Below are positions 1 through 8,854 of a DNA stretch of 64,000 nucleotides, piece after piece; within the stretch, counting starts at the first letter, position 1, and every line of letters begins with the position of its first letter. Location: positions 24,554-88,553 of the forward strand of contig JAECQY010000007.1 in the NCBI GenBank assembly GCA_016000045.1. The letters are read 5' to 3'. The translations under genes and the position numbers were made by a program. Source of the DNA: Myxococcaceae bacterium. Lineage in GTDB: Bacteria > Myxococcota > UBA727 > JABDBI01. Below the pieces are notes generated by a model. It saw nothing but the letters and a program-made list of their open reading frames with translations. It did no database searches and had not been told where the DNA came from.

Positions 1-1
1 T

Positions 2-97
2 ATTCCAAGCGAACAATCGTTTGTGTATCGAGATAAACTCAAGGTGATTTTAGGGCCTGGGCATGGGGAATCGCTCTTGTTGAAGCTTAATAAGTAG
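2..97 (+). CDS. C-terminal end of a metallo-beta-lactamase-fold protein (partial)
   Basis: An open frame runs from the window edge to a TAG at 95-97 and gives 31 residues. The segment VILGPGHGES resembles the PGHG motif near the end of glyoxalase II-type metallo-beta-lactamase-fold hydrolases, whose histidine is a metal ligand. It stops 15 bases before fdxA, so the two could be co-transcribed. Only the tail is visible; substrate and exact family cannot be judged. Confidence 0.45.
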   Translation: MPSEQSFVYRDKLKVILGPGHGESLLLKLNK

Positions 98-112
98 GTT
101 ACACGCTGCTTT

Positions 113-421
113 ATGACGTTTGTAGTGACCGATAATTGTCAGCGTTGCCGTTTTACCGACTGCGTGTCGGTGTGCCCTGTGGACTGTTTTTATGGAGACG
201 CCGAACAGCTCTACATCAATCCAGACGAATGCATTGACTGCGGAGCCTGTGAGCCTGAATGTCCAGTAAGCGCTATTTACGACGAATCCAATCTTCCGCC
301 CGAAAAACAGTTCTGGTTAGCCATCAACGCTGAGCGGGCTGGGCAATGCGAAAATATCACCCAAAAGCAAGATCCGCTCCCGACAGCTGAGCAACGCAAA
401 AAAGAACTTGGGTTTGAATAG
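113..421 (+). CDS. fdxA: 7Fe ferredoxin (3Fe-4S plus 4Fe-4S), FdxA type
   Basis: This 102-residue electron carrier matches the Azotobacter ferredoxin I / FdxA family along its whole length. It has Cys9, Cys17, Cys21 and Cys25 in the first cluster-binding stretch and the CxxCxxCxxxCP pattern at Cys40, 43, 46 and 50. In the family, Cys9, 17 and 50 hold the 3Fe-4S cluster and Cys21, 40, 43 and 46 the 4Fe-4S cluster. The extra C-terminal region and the KQDPLPTAE segment are also family-typical. It acts in the cytoplasm in low-potential electron transfer; the partner is not evident from the neighbours. A hairpin plus T-run terminator follows the stop codon. Confidence 0.96.
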   Translation: MTFVVTDNCQRCRFTDCVSVCPVDCFYGDAEQLYINPDECIDCGACEPECPVSAIYDESNLPPEKQFWLAINAERAGQCENITQKQDPLPTAEQRKKELGFE

Positions 422-461
422 AACAGCGAACTAACCCAGGACAATCCAGAAAATGAATCTT

Positions 462-495
462 CCCTCTCCTGTTGGGAGAGGGCGTCTAGTTTTTT
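462..495 (+). terminator. Rho-independent terminator after fdxA
   Basis: An 8-bp stem (CCCTCTCC at 462-469 with GGAGAGGG at 475-482) encloses a 5-base loop and is followed by a T6 run at 490-495. It lies 40 bases after the fdxA stop and just before the convergent gene that ends at 517. Confidence 0.85.
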
Positions 496-516
496 GCGAT
501 CGCCCTGCGAACTGAC

Positions 517-1704
517 TCAGCGAACACAACGGACATAGTAAACATTGCTCATATGGTCGCTCTCGACCTGCCCACTATAAAAGTAAAGCAACCATGCGTA
601 GCCGCCAACCAGCGTATTGGACCAATACCACGATTGGTCATCTTCTTCTAAGGCACTACGTTGTTGATACAGCGCTTCTAATTCCCAAATCGTTGGCAAC
701 CTCCACCCTTCTGATGAGTGGCTCGCGGCGTAAGCTTCAGCCTCTTCAAAAGTCATTAGTTGCGAACTCCGAGCGCTCCATTCCAGGGCAGGTACGTCCT
801 GAGATGCGCGTGGCCCTGGATAGCTATCTTCTGCTCGACTCAGCGGATCCACTCGCATCGACTGAGTGCGAACGCTATTGAAGGAAAATACATGGAGGGT
901 AAGAGCTTCACGCACCGACCCATCGATCTCGCCTTGCAGATTGAATAGCTGAGCCAGCTGCTGATGCATCTCTAATTGATCCTTTTCCAAATCATCATCA
1001 TGCGTTTGCTCTAAGAGCCGTTCAAGATGACGGCTCAACACATTGCGAAGTTCCTGATCCGAACCCACTTCAGGGCTCTGCAAAACTTGCCTCAGCACCA
1101 AGATCAGATCTTTCGAACTAGGTTTTTTCCTCTTGAAAAAGGGCTCATTCGTCTCCCCAGGAGCCCAAGGATCGGATAAGTCCTGGCCCACATCGCCAGC
1201 AAAAGGCTCCGATTGAGGCGATGGGTCGCCCGCACCGGGAATGAAACATATTCCCGGTACCGAATGTTTTTCCCCAGACACAGGCAAAGATAATTCGCCC
1301 GGTGCTGCATCTGTCAGGTCTAAGCCCATCTCCAAAGCTCTTTCTTGACGTTTCTCAGGCAAAGTACCGAGCTCAATCAGTCGCAAGAGCTCTTCTTCTG
1401 CTGCCTCACAAGCCTTGCCGATTTGGCGCAGTCGGTGAATCTCTCGTCGAAGTTCTTTGATACGGTTATTGCGCTGGCTCATTTGCGCGATGTAGTCGTC
1501 GCCGATGCGAGTCAGCGGCACCCAAGCCGAACCCAGCGAGAAGAGCTTTAGCTCTCGAACGCTATCTCGGATCTGCTGACCCATTCGAGCCATCTCGGAC
1601 CTAGCATCTTGCAACCAAGCAGGACGATGCCCGAACAAATTCCAAGCTAACAAATTGGGAGACAGGGCAAAAACAAAAAAAATAGAAACGAAGATTGGAT
1701 TCAT
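517..1704 (-). CDS. Exported coiled-coil protein with C-terminal DUF1566 (Lcl-C) domain
   Basis: The frame is open to 1833, but the ATG at 1704 starts a clear signal peptide (MNPIFVSIFFVFALSPNLLA) and has GAGAGGAAAG about 12 bases upstream, so I take it as the start (395 residues). After the signal come a probable coiled coil (about residues 75-115, Arg/Glu/Leu-rich), a low-complexity middle, and a C-terminal DUF1566 domain. The domain shows the hallmark GWRLPTIWELEALY, the WYWSNT strand and the terminal YYVRCVR. PF07603 is the C-terminal domain of Legionella Lcl, a surface adhesin, so an extracytoplasmic binding role is likely but not shown. It is the first of many DUF1566 genes in the window and stands apart from the main arrays. 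Confidence 0.75.
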   Translation of the reverse strand: MNPIFVSIFFVFALSPNLLAWNLFGHRPAWLQDARSEMARMGQQIRDSVRELKLFSLGSAWVPLTRIGDDYIAQMSQRNNRIKELRREIHRLRQIGKACEAAEEELLRLIELGTLPEKRQERALEMGLDLTDAAPGELSLPVSGEKHSVPGICFIPGAGDPSPQSEPFAGDVGQDLSDPWAPGETNEPFFKRKKPSSKDLILVLRQVLQSPEVGSDQELRNVLSRHLERLLEQTHDDDLEKDQLEMHQQLAQLFNLQGEIDGSVREALTLHVFSFNSVRTQSMRVDPLSRAEDSYPGPRASQDVPALEWSARSSQLMTFEEAEAYAASHSSEGWRLPTIWELEALYQQRSALEEDDQSWYWSNTLVGGYAWLLYFYSGQVESDHMSNVYYVRCVR

Positions 1705-1913
1705 ATTAAACAAGACTTTCCTCTCATTGATGAAGTTATTCGAAAACCTACTCTTCTGGTCGTACACTCTGTTTGGTAGAATTGTGAATATTTGCTTAAC
1801 AAGCAAGCATGAACCTGTGCTGGGATTCTCCATTCCCCAGCAACAAGGCGGAGCTGTTTCACACCAAAAGCATCCGCGAAGCGGATGAAAAGAGTGAACA
1901 GCATCCTGGATTT

Positions 1914-2312
1914 CTACTGTTGCTCTTTTTGAACAACAATCTGATTTTTTTCAAATTTAACGGAAATAAGCTCGCCTTTTTCAATCTTCAGAGAGTTCAA
2001 GGGAAGACGCAAAAATGGCCCCGAGTTATGAACACGCTGAGCTCGATAGATTCTTCGAGAACCCTCTTTCGGAGTGGCTCTTCCGCGATGAGTGGGTAGA
2101 TTTTGAACCACCCAGCGCTCAAAAGAATCAAGATTGATCTGTTTGTTAACAGCCAAAGCTCTAAGAGCTTTCTTGATTGCAATCGAGCTAGCAGTACCTC
2201 CTGCGTAGAGCTTTGAGATTGCAGAGACCCCTTCGCTTAAGTAAACAATCTGTAAATCTTTATATGAGGACTTTTGTCGTCTGGATTTTTGTATTTCTTT
2301 GTGTAGATGCAT
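1914..2312 (-). CDS. Small basic protein with AbrB/MazE-like C-terminal motif
   Basis: The ATG at 2312 has TGGAA about 7 bases upstream; a TTG at 2324 is possible but weaker. The 132-residue protein is basic in its N-terminal two thirds. Its last 30 residues (LRLPLNSLKIEKGE, then ISVKFEKNQIVVQ) have the alternating pattern of a swapped-hairpin AbrB/SpoVT DNA-binding fold, as in antitoxins and transition regulators. No toxin gene is adjacent. I do not recognise the N-terminal part. A DNA-binding regulator is the best guess. Confidence 0.45.
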   Translation of the reverse strand: MHLHKEIQKSRRQKSSYKDLQIVYLSEGVSAISKLYAGGTASSIAIKKALRALAVNKQINLDSFERWVVQNLPTHRGRATPKEGSRRIYRAQRVHNSGPFLRLPLNSLKIEKGELISVKFEKNQIVVQKEQQ

Positions 2313-2599
2313 TATGCGTTCCAATAAAGCATACTGACGCTAATCAGACAACTAGAAATACTTTACCGACGTCGTATAAATCGAAATGAGCCCTTTTTCC
2401 TGTGTCAGCACAACCTTTGTCGCGATTTTCATTGATATCTTTCGGTGTTTTAACTATTCATTGGGGGTGCTGGATAATAAAGACACCCGATAGAAGCAAC
2501 GCTTGAACCATTTTTTGAGAGCTGACGCAAAAGCTTCGAGAGATCTGTAAAGTGGATGGATCTGTTTACGATATCGATTTCATTCCCACTGGAAACTTC

Positions 2600-3382
2600 T
2601 TAAGTAATCGAAAAGCGCAGATCGTTGACGTGCTCAAACTCGCGAATTTTCCTTAATCGGGCTAAAATCTCAGGTTTTCGAAACGCCAAATCATGCGCTA
2701 CGGAAGACGATGATACTTCTGCCAAAATCACCCGATTTCCTCGGTCGAAAAAACCGACTAATTTCATCTTTTGGCTTAATTCCGAGCCCAAAACCGGCCG
2801 CCAAAGCTCAGGAACAAAACAGCTTGCTTTGAGCAGAAGTTCCGACAAAGAGCTTTTTAGGATTAAACCGCGAAGATCTTGTTTAGGAAGCCGGGCTCCT
2901 GCTTGTTTGGGCAAAGATAGGAGGTCCAGCAATCGATTCTCCGGTTGAGGAGGGATGTAAGTGGTCTCCTGTTCTTTCTGCTTTTGATGCTTCCAGTAGC
3001 GCGTTGCCGCGCGCACAGCCCCCACTTCCGAAGGACCACTTTTTAGGCTCTCCGACTTGACGTAGTCTATCAAACGCTGCTTTTCTCGCTGCTTCGTGGG
3101 TTTTTTCGGTGCCAGCCGAGCCATGCTGGCCATAGCCAGTTGCGAAAATTTCAAGAGAGACTCGGCATCGCTCGCATACGAAAGATCCTGCGCTACCCGT
3201 TCCAGCTCAAACCGAACCCAGGCTCTTTGGTCACGGGTCAATTCCTCTCCAGGCCAACCCGCCCGAGAAAGCTCCGTCACCGCCAATCGAGCGGCTTCCT
3301 TCCAGGCTTCTAACAACGTTTCACTTTGTTCAAAATGCCGTTTCAAAATTTTATAGACGGTTCGCGTTGCGTCATCCATCAT
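2600..3382 (-). CDS. DUF721/DciA-like protein
   Basis: A 260-residue basic protein. The C-terminal ~100 residues match the DUF721 (DciA) pattern: a short strand ending in VILAEVSSSSVAHDLAF followed by RKPEILARLRKI. DciA recruits or loads the replicative helicase DnaB in bacteria lacking DnaC, but many DUF721 members are uncharacterised. The N-terminal ~150 residues are unassigned. Its start overlaps the end of the TolC-like gene by 11 bases, so it is the last gene of a three-gene operon. A 46-base piece of this gene (2900-2945) recurs at 18937-18982 in a collapsed duplicate. Confidence 0.6.
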   Translation of the reverse strand: MMDDATRTVYKILKRHFEQSETLLEAWKEAARLAVTELSRAGWPGEELTRDQRAWVRFELERVAQDLSYASDAESLLKFSQLAMASMARLAPKKPTKQREKQRLIDYVKSESLKSGPSEVGAVRAATRYWKHQKQKEQETTYIPPQPENRLLDLLSLPKQAGARLPKQDLRGLILKSSLSELLLKASCFVPELWRPVLGSELSQKMKLVGFFDRGNRVILAEVSSSSVAHDLAFRKPEILARLRKIREFEHVNDLRFSIT

Positions 3383-4595
3383 TCAAGAGTCCCTTCCTCG
3401 GATCTCCCAAAACATAGCGGAGAATCAGTTGCGATTGCAACAGCTTGGTCTGTGCTTCTTGCTCATCTTTCTGAGCCTGAAACAAACGCGTTTGCTCATC
3501 CAGCAAGTCTAGGCTGGTAGCTTGACCCAATTGATAGCGATTCTGAGCGCTATTTAAGGCCGCTTCATTGATTTCAACCAAGTTTTTTTGCAAAGACAAC
3601 ACCTCTTTCGCGCGCTCGAGCTCTACTTTGGCTCCGGCTATCTGAAGAGCCATCCCTCGCTCCAGAAGCTGCTTTTTTTGCTTTTCTTGGCGCCATTTCG
3701 CTCGAGCCGTTTGCGCCAGGCCATACCGAGCATAGCCGTCGAAAAGGGGGAGTGATACATTCAGACTCCACTGCCACTGCATGTCTTGTTTCAAGGGAGC
3801 GAGAAAGCCGGTTTGAAACTGTAGGGTCGGCATGAATTGCCAAAGGCTACTCTGACTATTCAGCCATGCTGCCTGGACTGAAATACCAACCGATTTCCAA
3901 TCCGATCGATGGATTCGGGCCTCTTCTAATAAGTCATCCGTCTTCATGGAGCTAGGTAGCTCCCAGCCTCTCACTGGGCTCAACTCCACTTGCATATTGC
4001 AACCCAACAGATCCGCCAAAGCCCCTCTGGAAGTTCGGACCGATGCTTGGTGATTTGCGTAATCCAGCTGCGTCTTGGTAACCAAGAGCTCAGCGCGTTT
4101 CAAGTCCAATTTCGAAATCTCTTGAAGGTCGGCTTTTCTTTGTGCTGCGGCATAGTGCTTTTGAGAGATTTCGTGCTGCCGAGCAGACAATTCCAGTCGT
4201 TTTTGGTGCATAAAAGCCTGAAGATAGGCTTCGGCAACCGCTAACAACATCGTCTCTTGTTGCCGTTCGTAAGAAGCTTCAGCGACCTTGACAGACTGAA
4301 ATGCACGAACCGCCGAGAGGCCAGCAGAGACATCGATCAAGGGAATCTGGAGATTTCCTGTCCATTGAATGGTCTCTCCGATCACACTGCCTCCGACCAG
4401 ATTCGGCAAGAGGCGCTGCAGAGACTGTTTCGCCAACCCTTTTGAGACATGGATCTCCTCGCGGGCGCTTAGGATACGCTCACTCCGAGTGACAGCAAAA
4501 TCGAAGGCCTGGGAAAGGGTCAAACTCTGAGGTGGTGCTTCAGCTTCGATCGCAAGATTCAAACTCAGCAAGCTCGATAGAAAAATCGAAAACAT
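3372..4595 (-). CDS. TolC-like outer-membrane efflux protein
   Basis: 407 residues with a signal peptide (MFSIFLSSLLSLNLAIEAEA) and two halves of the outer-membrane efflux protein family. The first helical repeat opens SLTLSQAFDFAVTRSERIL and the second ends in RYQLGQATSLDLLDEQTRL, a signature of the second OEP repeat. Such proteins form trimeric outer-membrane channels for type I secretion or RND efflux. No inner-membrane partner is adjacent. It overlaps the upstream phosphopantetheinyl transferase gene by 56 bases and the downstream DciA-like gene by 11, which indicates translational coupling. Confidence 0.88.
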   Translation of the reverse strand: MFSIFLSSLLSLNLAIEAEAPPQSLTLSQAFDFAVTRSERILSAREEIHVSKGLAKQSLQRLLPNLVGGSVIGETIQWTGNLQIPLIDVSAGLSAVRAFQSVKVAEASYERQQETMLLAVAEAYLQAFMHQKRLELSARQHEISQKHYAAAQRKADLQEISKLDLKRAELLVTKTQLDYANHQASVRTSRGALADLLGCNMQVELSPVRGWELPSSMKTDDLLEEARIHRSDWKSVGISVQAAWLNSQSSLWQFMPTLQFQTGFLAPLKQDMQWQWSLNVSLPLFDGYARYGLAQTARAKWRQEKQKKQLLERGMALQIAGAKVELERAKEVLSLQKNLVEINEAALNSAQNRYQLGQATSLDLLDEQTRLFQAQKDEQEAQTKLLQSQLILRYVLGDPRKGLLNDG

Positions 4596-5076
4596 GATTT
4601 GGTTCTAACGATCTCGTTTGAGTTTGGAAAGCCAGATGAGCCACATAACCCTTTGCGCAATGGATCGGAACCACTCGACTCCAAGAGACAGGCTGTTTCA
4701 AAGAACCCAGAATCGGCTCCCCGTTCACTTTGCACAATGCTTCTTTAGCGGTCCAGATACGAAAGAATTCGGCTTCATCGCAGCAAATCTTTTCAGGCCC
4801 CCAAAAAAATCGCTGAGCAAGCTTCTGAAAGTTTGGCATCGGCCGAAGCCATTCCAAATCGATCCCAACGGGTTGAGAATCATCCACAGCAAACAGGGCC
4901 ATTCGATAACTATGGCTTAAGGAGAAATGGATCCCTTCGTGCAAAGGTTTGCCCCAGCACCCGTAACGAATATCGAGCGATGACAATGGAATCTTGAGCT
5001 CTAGGGCTAAAATCTTTCGCATGGCACGCTGCGCGTCGCTCTTTTCCCGGATTGGAATACGATAAATTCGAACCAT
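4540..5076 (-). CDS. 4'-phosphopantetheinyl transferase (Sfp/AcpT type)
   Basis: 178 residues. The two family motifs are present: VGIDLE at 70-75 and WTAKEALCK at 108-116, with the Mg-binding Asp/Glu residues, plus FSLSHS at 51-56. The enzyme moves the phosphopantetheine arm of CoA onto a carrier-protein serine; the acyl carrier protein at 59931-60161 is a candidate substrate. It is shorter than Bacillus Sfp (about 224 residues), with a compact C-terminus. It is the first gene of the operon with the TolC-like and DciA-like genes. Its start codon lies inside a 57-bp sequence repeated at 5821-5879. Confidence 0.88.
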   Translation of the reverse strand: MVRIYRIPIREKSDAQRAMRKILALELKIPLSSLDIRYGCWGKPLHEGIHFSLSHSYRMALFAVDDSQPVGIDLEWLRPMPNFQKLAQRFFWGPEKICCDEAEFFRIWTAKEALCKVNGEPILGSLKQPVSWSRVVPIHCAKGYVAHLAFQTQTRSLEPNHVFDFSIELAEFESCDRS

Positions 5077-5121
5077 CCAAAACTTTGTATCATCTGCCTT
5101 GCATTTTTAGAAATAGGCTTT
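5065..5121. repeat. Direct repeat, copy 1, flanking the toxin-antitoxin pair
   Basis: This 57-bp stretch covers the first codons and leader of the phosphopantetheinyl transferase gene. It matches 5821-5879 with one substitution and a 2-base indel. The two copies bracket the mazF/RHH cassette. Confidence 0.9.
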
Positions 5122-5142
5122 GGAACACTGACAAAGACTTTG

Positions 5143-5472
5143 CTAGAGGGCAAGCCAGTTTTTTAAAGTTCGCTGAACTAAGTCCAACTCCTTCATTGAG
5201 ATTTTTCCGACTACCTCTTTAATTTTTGTTCGTGGAATGCTTACAATTTTATCAACCATGACCTGAGATTTATTGTGCAATCCATTGCTTGGATGATGTC
5301 CAATCGATACCCTGATCAACGATGCATCATGCACCTCCGAGGTGATAGGACAGAGTGTGATGCTGGGGTGGGTTTCATTGAACAAGTCAGACTGCACAAC
5401 AACGGCTGGTCTTGGTTTACCATAATCACCTTGAGTCACGCAAATAACAACATCGCCTCTGGAAATTTTCAT
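5143..5472 (-). CDS. MazF/PemK-type toxin (endoribonuclease)
   Basis: 109 residues from the ATG at 5472, which overlaps the antitoxin stop as ATGA; an upstream TTG at 5478 is less likely. The N-terminal MKISRGDVVICVTQGDYGKPRPAVVVQ is the PemK/MazF opening: a GD strand followed by KPRPAVVV. Later come ITLCPITS and QVMVDKI, both conserved in MazF enzymes that cut mRNA in the cytoplasm. The downstream position and 4-base overlap with the RHH antitoxin gene fit a type II module. Confidence 0.92.
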   Translation of the reverse strand: MKISRGDVVICVTQGDYGKPRPAVVVQSDLFNETHPSITLCPITSEVHDASLIRVSIGHHPSNGLHNKSQVMVDKIVSIPRTKIKEVVGKISMKELDLVQRTLKNWLAL

Positions 5473-5708
5473 ACCCAACCCTGAGTATCAGCGTTCTCTT
5501 CCCAGAAGGTATCCGTTTTGTCCTGGCTTGAAACCAGCAGGCTCTGTCTTTTTGCCTCAGATTCAAGCGATGGATTCTTGAGGCTTTTCATGTAGATACG
5601 CAAAGCTTCAACAATAACCCAATTTTTCCCTCGCTGAAGCTGTCGAGACGCGGCTTCAAGCTCTAATCTTAGATCTTCCGACAGGCGTACGCTCGTTGTG
5701 GCACTCAT
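5469..5708 (-). CDS. Ribbon-helix-helix antitoxin
   Basis: The frame opens at 5744, but ATG 5708 begins the typical RHH sequence: TTSVRLSEDLRLELEAASRQ followed by GKNWVIVEALRIYM. This gives 79 residues. The first 45 form the DNA-binding ribbon-helix-helix; the acidic tail, ending ENADTQGWV, should wrap the MazF-like partner encoded just downstream. It probably represses its own promoter, as known for such modules; no operator could be picked out by eye. Confidence 0.88.
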   Translation of the reverse strand: MSATTSVRLSEDLRLELEAASRQLQRGKNWVIVEALRIYMKSLKNPSLESEAKRQSLLVSSQDKTDTFWEENADTQGWV

Positions 5709-5820
5709 AACACACAGTATTGCATCTTTAACCTCAGCAATCAAGTCAGAGTCAATTTCGCATGGGGCGAATCTAAGTCCAATGAAGTTTCTCTAAGGCC
5801 CACAGTGAATATCGACGCTC

Positions 5821-5879
5821 AATTCGGACCATCCAAAACTTTGTATCATCTCTGCCTTGCATTTTTAGAAATAGGCTTT
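5821..5879. repeat. Direct repeat, copy 2, flanking the toxin-antitoxin pair
   Basis: Second copy of the sequence at 5065-5121. It lies just upstream of cca and inside the possible N-terminal extension of that frame, which supports the later ATG as the true cca start. Confidence 0.9.
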
Positions 5880-5894
5880 CAAACTATCGATCCT

Positions 5895-7235
5895 ATGATC
5901 TCCATCGAATCCATCAGCCAAGCTTTGATCCAAGCAGGAGGAAAACCCGTTTTGGTCGGAGGCTCCGTCCGAGACCGTCTCTTAGGAACACTCAGCAAAG
6001 ATTTCGACCTAGAAGTTTATCAGCTGTCTATCGATGCTGTTGAACAAGCCTTGAAGCCGCTCGGTGCTCTTCATGCTGTTGGAAAAAGCTTCGGGGTTTT
6101 GAAGCTCAGAAACTTTGATATCAGCTTGCCAAGAACCGAGAACAAAACAGGACAGGGTCATAAAGGGTTTATCGTTCAAACCGACTCAGAGCTTTCGTTT
6201 GAACAAGCGGCATCGCGTAGAGACTTTAGCATCAATGCGATGGGAATCGATTTAATAACGGGCGAGCTTTTAGATCCATTCGGCGGACAGGCCGATTTAA
6301 AGCAAGGAATTTTGCGACACGTCTCGGACGCGTTTGACGAGGATCCTCTCCGGGTTCTCAGAGCCTGTCAGTTTACAGCCCGGTTTAATCTTCAGATTCA
6401 TGCGGAAACGCTCATCAAGTGCCGAAATCTCAATGCGGAGCTTTCCAGCCTGCCACGAGAACGCATCGGAGAAGAATTCAAAAAACTTTTAAGCGCTGCA
6501 AAACCCTCGCTCGGCCTTCAAGCACTTCGGGAGACTGGAGCACTCTGCCTGTTCCCGGAGTTAGCGGCTTTGATCGATTGTCCCCAAGACCCTCAGTGGC
6601 ACCCAGAAGGAGACGTTTGGATTCACACCCTCATGGTCATCGATGAAGCTTGCAAATTATCCGACTCCTTGACCATTCGCTTAGCCGCTCTGTGCCATGA
6701 TTTAGGCAAACCCGAAACCACTCGCATGGAAGATGGCCGATGGCGAAGCAAAAATCATGAATCTGCTGGTGCTCTTCCTACCCGCCAATTCTTAACGCGT
6801 TTGGCGCTATCGGAAGATCTCATCCGCGAAGTCATTCCACTCGTCCAAGAACACCTGAAACCCTGCCAACTCTATCGAGTCCGAGATCAGGTTTCTTCTG
6901 CTGCCATTCGTCGACTCGCTACACGCGTCAACATCGAAAATCTGTGCCTCGTAGCCAAAGCCGATTTCTTAGGACGCACCACGGAAGACGCGAAATTGGG
7001 CATCGATCCTTCCAGTGAATGGCTTTTAGAACAAGCTCAAACCCTAGCGGTGCACCAAAAAGGCCCTGAGCCTATTTTATTGGGCCGACACCTGCTCGAA
7101 ATTGGTTTTCAAGCAGGTCCTACCCTTGGCAGGGTCCTTAAAAAAGCCTACGAAGCTCAGCTGGATGGAGCATTCTCCACCCTTGACGAGGCCCTGACAT
7201 GGTACAAGAACTCCAAAGAATCTCTGTCCAAGTAG
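5895..7235 (+). CDS. cca: CCA-adding tRNA nucleotidyltransferase with HD domain
   Basis: The frame is open from a GTG at 5805, but that extension is the duplicated repeat, so I choose ATG 5895 (446 residues). The head domain has GGSVRDRLLG (about residues 21-30) and the catalytic DFDLE (about 36-40), then RRDFSINAMG and DEDPLRVLRACQF. An HD phosphohydrolase domain follows, with CHDLGKPETT near residue 267. This is the layout of the bifunctional enterobacterial CCA enzymes, which complete and repair the 3' CCA of tRNAs. The 3' end overlaps suhB by 37 bases. Confidence 0.95.
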   Translation: MISIESISQALIQAGGKPVLVGGSVRDRLLGTLSKDFDLEVYQLSIDAVEQALKPLGALHAVGKSFGVLKLRNFDISLPRTENKTGQGHKGFIVQTDSELSFEQAASRRDFSINAMGIDLITGELLDPFGGQADLKQGILRHVSDAFDEDPLRVLRACQFTARFNLQIHAETLIKCRNLNAELSSLPRERIGEEFKKLLSAAKPSLGLQALRETGALCLFPELAALIDCPQDPQWHPEGDVWIHTLMVIDEACKLSDSLTIRLAALCHDLGKPETTRMEDGRWRSKNHESAGALPTRQFLTRLALSEDLIREVIPLVQEHLKPCQLYRVRDQVSSAAIRRLATRVNIENLCLVAKADFLGRTTEDAKLGIDPSSEWLLEQAQTLAVHQKGPEPILLGRHLLEIGFQAGPTLGRVLKKAYEAQLDGAFSTLDEALTWYKNSKESLSK

Positions 7236-7999
7236 CCCGAGAAGCGGGAGCTCTGATTCGCGAACTTGCTCAAAAGCCACGCTATATCGAGAAGAAGAGT
7301 CGTTATGATCTCGTCACCGATGCCGACAGAGCTGCCCATACGCTGATTAAAGAGCGCCTACTGGAACAATGCCCAAACAGTTTTGTTTTGAGCGAAGAAG
7401 ATCCGGAGACGCACCGAGCAGTCGGAACTTTTGAAAAGCCTGTCGCTTGGATGGTTGATCCCATTGATGGAACCACCAATTACGCACGCAATATCCCCTT
7501 ATGCGCAGTTTCGATCGCAGCCTACGATCCATTTGCAAACCAGTTACTGGCAGGCTGCGTTTACAACCCCTTTCAAGAGGAGTGTTTCTACGCGTCTCGC
7601 GACCAGGGTGCTTTTCTCAATGGGCAGCGAATCTCCGTGAGCTCAATCCAAAGTTTGGAAAATGCTGTCCTCTCAACCGGATACTTTAATCATCCGGAAA
7701 TCACGTACCCAAGCAGCAATCTTCCCGAGACTTGGCAATTCTTGAAAGAATCGCTGGGACTTCGTCGTACCGGCGCAGCCAGCATCGATTTATGCTGGGT
7801 AGCGATGGGACGTTTGGATCTGTACTGGGAAAACGGCCTCAAACCCTGGGACATGGCTGCCGGAATCTTGTTGGTTCAAGAAGCGGGAGGACAGGTCACC
7901 AACTATGCGGGCCAATCCATCCATTTGTTTCAAGACAGCTTGCTAGCGAGTAATCGGTTTTTGCATCCAGCGGCAATGAGAATACTCACTCAGGTTTAA
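7199..7999 (+). CDS. suhB: Inositol monophosphatase family protein (SuhB-like)
   Basis: 266 residues, the family length. Metal and substrate motifs are clear: the glutamate in LSEEDPETH, DPIDGTTNYA (about residues 87-96), and WDMAAGILLVQEAGG near residue 220. Enzymes of this family remove phosphate from myo-inositol phosphates; bacterial SuhB also has roles in rRNA transcription. The start overlaps cca, so the two are coupled. Two pieces of this gene (about 7403-7437 and 7862-7987) recur in a collapsed copy at 18983-19158. Confidence 0.93.
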   Translation: MVQELQRISVQVAREAGALIRELAQKPRYIEKKSRYDLVTDADRAAHTLIKERLLEQCPNSFVLSEEDPETHRAVGTFEKPVAWMVDPIDGTTNYARNIPLCAVSIAAYDPFANQLLAGCVYNPFQEECFYASRDQGAFLNGQRISVSSIQSLENAVLSTGYFNHPEITYPSSNLPETWQFLKESLGLRRTGAASIDLCWVAMGRLDLYWENGLKPWDMAAGILLVQEAGGQVTNYAGQSIHLFQDSLLASNRFLHPAAMRILTQV

Positions 8000-8038
8000 T
8001 ATCAATAGATAGCCTTTTTCAATTTCGAACACCCTGGA

Positions 8039-8647
8039 TCAGGCTTCTCGAGAACGCACCAATCTGACACGCAATTCCAGCTCGTGGAAAGAGTGATCAA
8101 CACGCTCTTCATCGTTTAGTCCAAGTCCGAAATCAATATGCCAAATATGAGTCGATCGACCCTCGACTTCTGTTGACGACCAAAAAGCATTCACCAGTAA
8201 ATATTCATTATTGAAGTCATCACTCAAATCTCTATTCAACACTTCGGACTGCCGATAAAGTGCTTCTAGCTCCCAAAGTGTTGGCAATCGCCATCCATCG
8301 GCAGACCGATCGGCCGCATAAGCTTCGGCTTGTTCGAAAGTCATCGTCTCCGAGTCTCCTCGATTGAGCTCCCACTCAAGCTCTGGAACCTCCAGTTCTT
8401 GAAGATCTGTGTTCCAGCCACCCAGATCTGACAATAGATTGATTCGAATGGGTAAAGTTCGAGCTACGTTATTCGGTCTCACAGATCGGGTTGAAGAATT
8501 TTCAGAGACATCAGCTCTATCCACCTGGCTAGAGACTAATGACGAAATAGAACCTTCTCGAATCCCATCAGGTCCGCTACCTCTCATACTCATTTGACCA
8601 AAAACGGACGATGACATGAAAAACAGGAAAACATATTTTTGAACCAC
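8039..8647 (-). CDS. Short exported DUF1566 protein, array member 1
   Basis: The frame is open to 8758, but GTG 8647 aligns with the ATG starts of the neighbouring paralogues, has AGGAG about 8 bases upstream, and begins a signal peptide ending near VFGQ. This gives 202 residues. A Ser/Arg-rich linker leads to the DUF1566 domain: MTFEQAEAYAADRSADGWRLP, WELEALYR, FWSSTEVEG and the terminal LRVRLVRSREA. The single domain makes up about half the protein, and the face between the tryptophan strands differs from all neighbours. Confidence 0.75.
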   Translation of the reverse strand: MVQKYVFLFFMSSSVFGQMSMRGSGPDGIREGSISSLVSSQVDRADVSENSSTRSVRPNNVARTLPIRINLLSDLGGWNTDLQELEVPELEWELNRGDSETMTFEQAEAYAADRSADGWRLPTLWELEALYRQSEVLNRDLSDDFNNEYLLVNAFWSSTEVEGRSTHIWHIDFGLGLNDEERVDHSFHELELRVRLVRSREA

Positions 8648-8854
8648 GCACGACTCCTCATCGCTTTTTACCTCGAAACCTACCTTGAAGGCTAGTCCCG
8701 ATAAAGGCTCTGAATCCAATAAACAATCGACGAGAATGGCTATTCGTTCACACGGCAAAGAGGCATGAATACACCCGCATTACCTGCGAGAGCAGCAGAA
8801 GACCAAAGGCTTTCTCAAGGAAATCCGTCAGAAGTAAGACTTTTTCAAGCTCTT

